Assembly: GCA_910574455.1 (NCBI GenBank)
Contig: CAJSYZ010000002.1
Location: forward strand, 2,567,671 to 2,631,670
Length of the DNA: 64,000 nucleotides
Source: Trichaptum fuscoviolaceum
Lineage: Eukaryota; Basidiomycota; Agaricomycetes; Hymenochaetales; Trichaptaceae
Reading direction: 5' to 3'
Of this stretch, positions 19,090 to 28,100 are shown piece after piece (position 1 is the stretch's first letter; each line of letters starts with the position of its first letter). The notes under the pieces were generated by a model. That model had not been told where the DNA came from. It searched no databases and saw only the letters and a program-made list of their open reading frames with translations. A program made the position numbers and the translations under genes.

Positions 19090-21626
19090 TGTTACGACCT
19101 GGGGGGAACCTGGGGGCCGTGGCGCGTTAGCGGCTTCCGGGGCAAGGCCTGGGAGAGCGCGCGGCAGCTGAGAAGGCGCAGGGAACCGTTAAGGACGCTA
19201 CAACGCCAACGGAGTCGCGCGGGGAGCGGGGCTGCGGGGGGCGAGACGCAAGGGGGCTCAAGGCGAGGACGGGACGGAGTCAGAGTCGAGGCTGGGAAGG
19301 CAGAGTCGAGGCGCGGGAAGACAGAGTCGAGACGCGGGGAAATGCAAAGCGGGATTCTGGCGGGAATCTGGAGTCGCGCGGGAATCTGGATTCGTGCGGG
19401 AATCTGGATTCGGGCGGGAATCTGGATTCGTGCGGGAATCTGGATTCGTGCGGGGATCGCAGAGCGGGAATCGTTCGGGACTTTGGCGGGAATCGCAGAG
19501 CGGGATTCTGGCGGGAATCTCAGAGCGGGATTCTGGGCAGGACTTCAGAGCGGGATTCGCAGAGCGGGATCCGGGACAAGACAGAGACAAGAGAGCCAGA
19601 GAGCAGGCGTGCTCAGGACGGGAGCAGAGAGCTCGGGATAACCGGGATCTCAAGGCAACACTTCTGTATCAGGAGGAGGTTCCCTAAGGAAGCACTCGAC
19701 AAGTCAGCATTGTAAAACTACACTAGAGACAAGACAGAAACACACCTAAGGAAGCACTCGACAAGAGGACAAAAGTGAGTGCTCCTTACGGTGGCGACAG
19801 GTATTTATCTACTGGGCAGAATCTACAGGGAACGGGCATGCACAAACGCGCAACTAACTAGTTACACAATCTTGCGGGCGAAGGCCGCGCATACAGTGAC
19901 GTGAATCCGGGATTCGGGATTCGGTGCGGGAACATCTGGGCAAGATCTAAGGGAACGAGCGTGAAGCATGGTCAAGTGAAACAAAGAGAACTAAAGGAAT
20001 GTAATTGTGCGCGAGGTATCAAGCTGGCGCACAGGCAGCGGGGTAACGAGCGTGGGGGGCGGATGTAATGCATACATCGTCTCGGGCTAAGTTGCAGGCA
20101 ACTTCTGGCGTGGATCAGGGTCGCGGGAGATCGACAGGGACCAACTTCGAAGAAGCCGGTGCTTCGATGTCGTAACGAAGCCTAATCGCGAGGCGCGCGC
20201 GGGGCAGGGCGACTAAGGACGGGGTTCGAGTCCTTGCGGACAATGAGATCAATCCCGCACACGGGGTAGCGGGAATGTGGTCTGCGGGCCGGGACAGGAC
20301 GCTACTAGCGAGACTAGTTGGCTGGCACGTGCGTGGCCAGGCCAATCACCTGGGGCTATCTCAAGACGAGGTTAGCATCGAGGAGCGGGAAGCTAAGGGG
20401 TTTCCCTTGGACGACGGGAAACTCGCGCGATTCGCGACGGGATCATGCAGGGAATCTGGTTCGGGTTTCGACCGGGTTTCGAGTTCGGGGTTCGACTGGG
20501 AATCGAGTTCGGGTTTAGACCGGGAATCGAGTTCGGGTTTCGACCGGGAATCGAGACAGGGTTCGACCGGGAATCGTAGCGGGAATCTTTCGGGAATCAG
20601 AGCGGGAACTTAGCTGGGGTTGCGATGGGAATCGCGGCGGGATCGAAGGCGGGAATCCTGCGGGGGATTTGCGCAGGGATTCGAGACGGGACGCGAGGCG
20701 GGAAACGAGCGGGATTTCGACTGGGATCGTGCGGGGAAAGGAGTGGGATTCCAACCGGGAAGCGAGCGGGGTTTCTACCGGGAATGAGCGGGGGAGTCTG
20801 GGCGGGACTCTAGTCTGGAAACGAGCGGGGGGAGTTTGGCGGGACTCCAACCGGGACGAGTGTGGGTTGCGGGATTTGTCAGAGGGGACGCTTGACAGCG
20901 TTCGCGGCGAGGCGGGATTCCTGGCGGGGCAGGCTGTGGACGAACAAGGGCAGGTCGAGAGGCACAGGATGTCGAAGGGGTTAGCTAGGGCACCGTGGCA
21001 GGACGAGCGCAGGGCAGGGTTCGTGACCGGGCAGGATTGCGGGACGGCAATCCTTGACCTGCTGTCGTGTTGGCTTACTCAAGGCCAGACAGAGGTCGAC
21101 TTTGGACGCAGTGGATCAATCTCCTAACTGCACTTCATGACTGTGGACGCGAGGCCGGGATCTGGTATCCGGGCATAGTCGAGAACCTACGAGGTCTGGG
21201 ATAGCTATGGCTATGGCTATGGCTGTGGCAGGCTATGGCTATGGCGGTGGCTATGGTGAGTGACTTCGGGACTATGGCGAGGTACGGGGTTCGCTGGAGC
21301 GGGGAACAGAGCATGACGGGAGCGGGGAGCGAGCGGGGGATCATCCTAGAGTCGGGGGAACGACGAGGCGGGCTAGGGATGGATCGAGACGCGGGGACGA
21401 GGCGGGGGACTGACGAGGAGACGTGGGCGAGGACAAGCAGGGGCGAGGAGGTCGTAGCGGGGCTGAACTCTTAGCAGGAGAATGCATGGCGAAGCAGGGG
21501 TTCTTCTGGGATCAGAGAGCGGGGGATCCTTTCGGGATCTAGCCAAGGTCGCGATTTCGGGTTTCAGTATACCGGGTTCTGTTCGGGATTGCCTTAGACA
21601 TGTTGGGGTCCTGGGGGATCCCGACA
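19090..21626 (-). repeat. 5' LTR (right copy) of the pol-less retrotransposon
   Basis: Apparently identical to the left copy apart from two extra G residues in homopolymer runs (near 19240 and 20800). It contains the same internal tandem repeats, shifted by about 4 kb. Confidence 0.92.
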
Positions 21627-21631
21627 GTCGC

Positions 21632-23417
21632 TGCTCCTTTTCCTGGACTACGTAGATTCCCCGAAGGCCGAGGCTTCAAGCAATGGACAGGCAATGATTC
21701 AAAGGCACTTATGAAAGTATGTGATTTTTCCTTCTTGTTCGAGGCGGTCGTTTGCTGATAGTAGTCGATGTAAACCGCTTAGGTGTATCTTCCGGCTATT
21801 GTGGGCATTGTGCAGGATGATATAATTCATGCATTGAGTGCATTTCTCGACTTCTGTTATCTTGTGCGTCGGTACACGATTACAGCCTCAACACTTGATC
21901 AGATCAAAGCCTCTCTGGATTGCTTTCATCAATATCGGCAAATATTCATAGCTATGGGTATCCGGGACAACTTCTCACTACCACGACAGCATGCCATGGT
22001 CCACTATCCTACAATGATTCCTCTGTTCGCTGCACCGAGTGGACTATGTTCATCGATCACAGAGAATAAGCACATTTATGCGGTCAAGGAAACATGGCGA
22101 CGCTCAAACAAAAATGATCCCTTGGGTCAGATGATCACAGCAAACCAACGACTCAGTAAACTTATTGCATCAAGGGCAGACTTCAAAAGGCGTGGAATGC
22201 TGGATGATACGTTAGCCGAGGCTTCGTGGAGAGCTTTGCGAGATGTTTTGCGCAAGAATATGTCGTCAGAGTCAGAGTCGGATGACGCTGAGAGGGACCC
22301 TGATGCCAGTGGGGGAGAGCAGATGCAACAACGTGACGTATTAGTAGTAGGTGAAGCTGATGATACAGATGACTTCTTCGATGCCATTGTGGGTATTCAA
22401 GAGCTCAACGAAATTGCAGATTTGGACGATTCCGAAAGTTTAATAGATGAGCCACAGCGTGGTGCGGTTCATGGCGTAGGAAATGCTGAACGCCAGCTCC
22501 GCTTGGGTGGCGGGAATGACCCTTTGAGCTTTACGTTAATGGCTTCGAAAAAACGTTAGTGAAACATCCTTTTGGTGCTGCAAATCCAACTTGTTTATTG
22601 TTATCCTTGCAGAGTCCAGTAAAGTGTACCCTAAACAGCTCGATGCTCTCGCGGCAATAGAAGGCTATCCAGAACTTCGACAACTCCGACAACTCATCAA
22701 GAAACACTTATTCAACAAGTACGAAAGTTGTAACACCAACTCAAAGTGTTCTGCTACTACTAGTAGTAGAGCAGGCAAGCCAAATTAAACTACAACGGAT
22801 TTGAACACTATAAACTGGATATTAGCAATGACTTTTCAATTTTCCATTCAGCCACCGCGTTCTTTGCGTATCGTGGTGAATCGATCCCTATAGAACAAGC
22901 AATGAGGGAGGTGATCAGGTCCAGTCCCTCTTGGCGCGGAAAACCTCGACGAGATGCAGTTCTTGTCCGAGGTGGTTCCCGCAAACAGGGGTTCGCAGGA
23001 ATGAGAGTTGCCAGGGTTATACTTTTTTTCTCATTCACCGTTAAAGTGGAACGTCAGGAATGCGCTCTCGTCCAGTTTTTCAAGCGTGTTGGAGAATCGC
23101 CCGACCCGAAAACAAGAATGTGGATAGTTGAACCAGCATATGAGTTGGAGAGCTCTACCGCCTGTGTCGGACGCTGTCCCGGAGTGAATGACAGTGGCAG
23201 ACATCACTATCACCGTGACTGCAAGGCTCCGAAGCTGTCTGTGATAGATATAGGGGACATCTTTCGTTTAGCTCACCTCCTTGGGGTCCCGAAGGGTGAC
23301 GAATCTCCTCCGAAGTCATTGACACCTGAGGAATCCCTGGACTTTTACGATAGATTCTACGTTAACAGATTTGCTGACATGCACATGCACGAAACATTGT
23401 ACGAAACTAGACAATGA
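21632..23417 (+). pseudogene. Plavaka transposase, 3' part (rest of exon 7 to exon 10)
   Basis: Exons are 21632-21716 (completing exon 7), 21783-22554, 22613-22718 and 22775-23417. Joined to the 5' part without the insert and its duplicated GTCGC, the coding length is 1164 codons including stop, with no other lesion. Family motifs are PFPGLRRFPEGRGFKQWTG, DDSK-type NDSKALMK, FLDFCYLVRR, SLPRQHAMVHY, GLCSSITENKHI and FADMHMHE. The last intron carries a palindromic CTACTACTAGTAGTAG tract. The catalytic core of this family is RNase H-like. I did not assign the individual acidic residues. Confidence 0.9.
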
Positions 23418-23867
23418 TTACTACTAACTTGAAGTAAAGCTTTTCAATTAGCATACACAACCTTGAATGTACTATATTGAAACTTACGAGTGAGGACTCG
23501 GATATGGCAATGAAACAAAAGGATGTACTAGACGAAACAGACCTTAGTACTACGTATGTAACGTAGTACTACACTGGCATTGCAGCATTGGCTCTTAAAG
23601 ACTAGTAGTACCATGACACTGTTTTTAACTTCAACTTCAAGTTATGGTGTTCTTGGCTTGCTTTCAAGTTGTACAGTATACTACTAGTGGTACACTGGCA
23701 ATGATATCATGGCAGTAGTATTTCATTCAGGTTGGTCAAGGCAATGTTATTATCAGCAAATCACAAAGCGACACAAGGAAAAACTGTAGACACTAGCATA
23801 GCGCAAAGATTACATGGGAACTCCAAGTCATAGCTTCACCTCCGAGTCCAGCTCTGCCCCGCAACAG
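23418..23867. other. Intergenic, with palindromic AGTACTACGTA / ACTAGTAGTA words; probable right end of Plavaka
   Basis: No gene is seen. Near 23545-23575 there is a palindromic AGTACTACG...CGTAGTACT tract. CACTGGCA and AACTTCAAGTT words recur to about 23700. The vocabulary matches the region between the two Plavaka genes, so subterminal repeats of the element are plausible. Confidence 0.35.
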
Positions 23868-26800
23868 CTAGTTGTGGTGACTGTTTCTATTAGAAGACCT
23901 TTCTTCCTGCTTGCCATTAGGAAGATACATCGGTGTGCAAATATCCTCAGGCTTTCGGTTCATCACTTCGCTTAGATAATCGCGATACTGTGAGTTGTAG
24001 ATCTCTCCCGGTGATAAACTCGTCCTGGCAGTCGAAGCCCCGGCCGTAACCCTCGCTCCGGGTGGTATATCGTTACATATCTCGAGCACCGTTGCTATCA
24101 GTTGGTCTTGAAATTTATCATAGCGGGTACTATTGTGGGTATCCTTCAAGTCTACGTAAGCCGTGAACTTCTCAATAGAGTCAAGGACTGCGTCAGTCCT
24201 CTCCTCCCGAGCATGTATGATATCGTTCATTACGTAGCGGATTGAACGGGATAGCTGGTTACCCATGACTGTGTGGAAAAGATCCTTGTTGAGGACTATT
24301 TGCAACCACCTCTTGACGACTTTAAAACCATGTATCAACTCCCGCTGAATCCTTTCCAAACGACCGACATCTCGTAAGTCGAGTTTGTTCAAAAAATCAG
24401 CGAAAGAGGGATTAGGCCCCAAGGCCTTCAAGGTCCTTTTCATGTCTTCAACAGATTTGATGCGAAGGTCGTCGGCCATAACAAAGTTCGGCACTTCTTC
24501 ACCGTTATGGAGTGCGCGGACCTTGTCCCAAAGTGTGAGCGCCAGTCTCCGTCCAATCTCCGAGTCTTTAAAGACTAGATGCTTGTGAACGTCAGGCTGA
24601 GGGCGTACCTGAGGCAATCCCCCAAACAGTTGGACCGCAGGCGTTACGAAAGTTCCTGGGTTGTCCACCGTCATTGAGTAGAGCCTTTCCTGTGCATTGG
24701 GCTTGAAATTAAACTGAAGAGCTGCCGATTGTTGGAGGAGTTTGTCAATTTCTACGATGAAATCGTAAAGTGCGTTGTAATGGAGCTGGAAATATGGTAG
24801 AAAGAACCGGAAAGCAGTTAATTTGTTCACCTGAGATGCGTCGAATGGCAGGTTTTGACGTTGCCGAGCTTCACGATTCAGGATAAATTTGACATGTGGT
24901 GGGTCTTTTACCACAGTGTAGGATATTTCTTCCGGTTCCGGGGAACGACTCGAAGTCGGAGGTGGCAAGTAAACTCGAAGGTATCGGTTAAAGTGTTCAT
25001 GCATGACGACAGACAATGTCTTAAAGTTGGCGGCAAAGTAATTGAGAGTGCCGGGAACAGAATTATGTGAGTACTTGGTTTTCAGTATCTCCTCGCCAGT
25101 GAAATCAAGGACAATTGCACAGCCTTCCCGGAGGTAGGTCAGTAGATTATCTGTAAGCTTCCTCATTCTTACAGCGTCGCCTAGTGTTGCTAAAGTTCAG
25201 TTCAGGATAGGCCTGAACCGGGTTCGGACTCCGAACTGAACCGGGTTCAGGTTCAGGTTCAGAGAAATCTCAGATTTTGAACTTGAGTTCAGTTCGGGGT
25301 TCAGGCCTCCGGAGAAATGCTGAACCTGGTTCGAACCGGGTTCGAACCCTGAACTTCAGTTAACTTTCCCACCCTTTCAAGATCAAAAACCTTATAGTTT
25401 GACAACTATAAAGTACTTAAAATGTTAATTTAAAGTGAAACTTATCAACATTAAGCAGAATCTATGTGTAAAATGTACTGATTGTACTAAGGTTCATTGC
25501 TGAACTGAGTTTGAACCCAGTTTGAACCCGGTTCAAGTGGGATTATATAACAAAATTTCCATATATGGTATGTACTAAGGCTTTCTAAAAATAGATACTT
25601 GAACCGGGTTCAAACCGGGTTCAGACAGAATTTGGGCTGGCTGAACTGAACTGAACTGAACTTCGAGTTCAGTTCGGGGTTCAGGCTGAGGCCGGAAATT
25701 CTGAACAGTTCAGTTCGGGGTTCGGACCAAAAGGGGTCTGAACTGAACTGAACTGAACTTTAGCAACACTAGCGTCGCCTGCTTGCCGTGACTAACAAGG
25801 GTATGTTTTTAGATGTCACTCTTTTTAGAAATGTGATCATGTTACTTACCCCAGACATTTTGTCTTCCACGAGATCGATTGACGCTGATACGTCATTTAA
25901 AGTATCTGCAACGTTCTTCTGGACTCCTTCCATCACGGCAAACCTCTTCTCCAAATCCGTAACTCGAGCCCTCAATTCATTGGAATCCTTTTTATGAAAT
26001 TCCTCCCATTTTTTCAGCTTCTTGGTCAAGTCCTGCAGCTGCTTGACTCCTGCATTTGGATCGTATAAGGGCACGAGCTCAGAGGGGGTTGGCGAATGAG
26101 ATGAACTCTTTGGGATCAAGTGAGCCGATTCGATGTTTTCTGTGCCAGTGAAGGGTTAGCTTTGGACACAGACTATGATAGAAAAGGGAGGAAGAATGCG
26201 TTACCTTCGCTTGGATCGACGTTATCAACTTGAGAATCCGATACTCCAATTGCCGGCGAACTGCGCATAGATTTTTGGGCAGCAGACACTTTAGAACGCA
26301 AATCCGACAACATGTCATTTGGAGTACTACGTGGGCTGCGGCTGAATCGAGGCCGAGGAGTAGGTGAAGGGGTTGAAGGGTTGAGGACGCTAATTTGAAG
26401 AACCCTCTTATTTGGAATAGTCGGATCGTTCTGCGCGACGTCCCGCCTCTGAGTCTCCCCTCGATAGCCATTGGCGCCAAAGTATGTTCCAAGTCCTTCA
26501 CGCGGGTTATAACTGTTGTGTACGTGTTGTGCGCTGCCTCTATAGGCGCGGTTCGAGCCCGCAGGGTATGAAGAGCTGGTCCTGTCTTGGTATTGCCCAC
26601 TGGCGCTGGTAAGGCTCGGCCCCGGAGTGCTCGTGAGACTGTGCTCATAAAGTCTCCGTTTATTACTTCTGTTCTTGCTGTGCCAGCCCTTCTGTGAATA
26701 CGGCGGTGAATAGGAACGTTCACGGCCCTTCGAGTACCGATTACGACTGGAACGATGCTCCGACTCGGATTCGGATTCTTCGAAATAATTGTCAGAACCG

Positions 26801-26879
26801 GCGAGGGGTCCGACTCAAACTCAGGCTCACCTTCACTTTTCGGGCTGCGCTGACGCTTCTTACTATTGTATGATGGCAT
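23868..26879 (-). pseudogene. Unrecognised 745-residue protein gene, broken by a hAT MITE
   Basis: Exons on minus are 26879-26831, 26777-26205, 26139-25850, then 25791-25772 continuing at 25173-23868. Leaving out the MITE and one copy of its target duplication, these sum to 746 codons in one frame. The N-terminal third is Ser/Arg/Pro-rich and disordered (KKRQRSPKSE, ESESESEHRSS). Residues about 235-300 form a coiled coil (LKKWEEFHKKDSNELRARV). The C-terminal 430 residues look globular and helical, with no motif I can name. The MITE adds 598 bp to exon 4 and shifts the frame, so the allele is probably null unless the insert is spliced. The similar flanking repeats suggest it could belong to a mobile element, but this is unproven. 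Confidence 0.6.
25182..25771. mobile_element. hAT-like MITE, 590 bp
   Basis: The termini are TAGTGTTGCTAAAGTTCAG and its reverse complement. The exact 8-bp target duplication GCGTCGCC is at 25174-25181 and 25772-25779. Subterminal arrays of GAACT/GTTCA words (GAACTGAACTGAACTGAACT) and GGGTTC words fill most of the element around an AT-rich core. There is no coding capacity. The TAGNG-type ends with 8-bp duplications are the hAT signature. Confidence 0.88.
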
Positions 26880-28100
26880 AACTGCAAACTGGAGGAGTCT
26901 CAGGCTTGCCGTGAGTAGTGATGCCGAATATTAGTAATAGTAGTGGTAGTGGTAGTAGTGGTACTACCTCACGCGGAAGTTCGGTAGCGAGTAGTAGTAC
27001 TAAGTAGTAGTAGCGAACTTGAAGCGGATCAGGCTCACGCTCGGCCTGAGGCTGTAGCCTGAGTGGTTCTAATCGGTAGAGCTACTACTAGTAGTACTAG
27101 AAGTACAAGCTTGAAGATCTCAGTTAGTGGATGAAGTAGATCTAGAAGGCTGAAAGCTCACTCACCACCAGTGCCAGCAGTCTACAAGTAGGATGAAATT
27201 CAGGTGGACTTCAGGATGAGAGGGCTTCAAGCTGTTGATGTGTGAAGTTGAAGAACAAGCCTAAGTACTAGACTCGGGCACGACACGTCGCTCAGGCTCA
27301 CTGGGGTGCAACGTCAAGTTGTGGGCATGGGGTACTCAGGCTACTAAATTCGGAACTTGAACTTGAACTAGTTGAAAGTCCGACGGCTCGGAGTGGAAAC
27401 GCTACTAGTACCTCAGGCTGCCACGTACTACTGCCGTGACTCCCGGGCCGTCGGAGTCGGACATCATGATCACTGCAACTCACTGGCAGGCTGAATGATC
27501 CGACTCGGAGTTGGCATTCAAGTTGCGCGCGCCAACAACTTCAACTTGAAATTGAACTTGAATGCCACTGGCATGCCAGTGATGTTTGGCGACTACTACT
27601 ACCTACTATTAGTACTCACTGGCAGGGTACCGTACTACTACTAGCCACTGGCAGCTGAATGATCCAGTCTTAAGCAGCTTAAGCTTCCAGTTCTGTCCAC
27701 TCAGACTGGCAAGTTGTCACAATCTCAACTTTACTACTACTACTAGTAGTAGTATACGGTTCGAGTCCGAGTTCGAGTCCGAGTCCGAGTCCGAGTCCGA
27801 GCCTGAGTTCAAGGCCGGACACCGGACCTGAGTGAGCTTGAAGGCTGGCCCAGCACTGGTGAGTGGCACTCAGGCTGTCCGGCCGGCGTGACGGCGGTAC
27901 TTCAAGTTCAAGTTCAAGTTCAAGTTCAAGTTCAAGTTGGAGCCTCAGGCTGAGTCGGAGTCGGGTCAGAGTTCAACTTGAAGTTGACTCGTCATCAATT
28001 CAAGAACTTCAAGTTGAAGCTGAGCCGAGCCTCCTCCGACTTGGACTCGGAGTCTCACAGGCTTCAAGTTACTACTGCTCTACGCCCCGACTCGTGAATG
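26880..28100. repeat. Low-complexity, palindrome-rich intergenic region
   Basis: It contains ACT/AGT palindromes (for example at 27732-27754), a TTCAAG hexamer array at 27901-27938 and GAGTCC-type hexamers at about 27765-27808. CACTGGCA, CAGGCTG and AACTTGAA words are scattered throughout. No gene is supported. Confidence 0.7.

Larger units (their letters stand above)
15083..21626 (-). mobile_element. Non-autonomous LTR retrotransposon with 2.5-kb LTRs and no pol
   Basis: The LTRs are 15083-17617 (2535 bp) and 19090-21626 (2537 bp), with TGTTACG..CCGACA ends on the plus strand. The target duplication GTCGC is at 15078-15082 and 21627-21631. Scanning by eye, the only differences I found are two single-G length changes in G runs. 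The internal 1472 bp has a polypurine tract next to the left LTR (GGAGGGGGGTAA on minus) and a self-complementary primer site next to the right LTR. The element therefore reads on the minus strand, and 19090-21626 is its 5' LTR. The interior encodes zinc-knuckle proteins but no protease, reverse transcriptase, RNase H or integrase. It interrupts exon 7 of the Plavaka transposase. Confidence 0.92.
1740..23417. mobile_element. Plavaka-type (CACTA-like) DNA transposon carrying two nested LTR retrotransposons
   Basis: The span covers a divergent gene pair typical of Plavaka elements in Agaricomycetes. One is a C2H2-headed transposase on the plus strand. The other is a companion gene on the minus strand, with a coiled-coil N-terminus and a conserved C-terminal domain. 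The outer limits given are the gene limits. The true ends lie somewhere outside and were not found. A chromovirus (4821-11266) and a pol-less LTR element (15083-21626) are inserted, one in each gene, with clean 5-bp target duplications. Removing the insert from the transposase restores an uninterrupted frame, so the host element was probably recently competent. Confidence 0.7.

Noticed and set aside
4821..21626. Reading the two retrotransposons as one element or as target-site homologs
   Set aside because: Each has its own LTR pair and its own 5-bp duplication (ACGAG and GTCGC), so they are separate insertions.
942..23867. Terminal inverted repeats of the Plavaka element
   Set aside because: I compared candidate CACT/AGTG words near both ends and found no pair with matching flanks, so no boundary is claimed.
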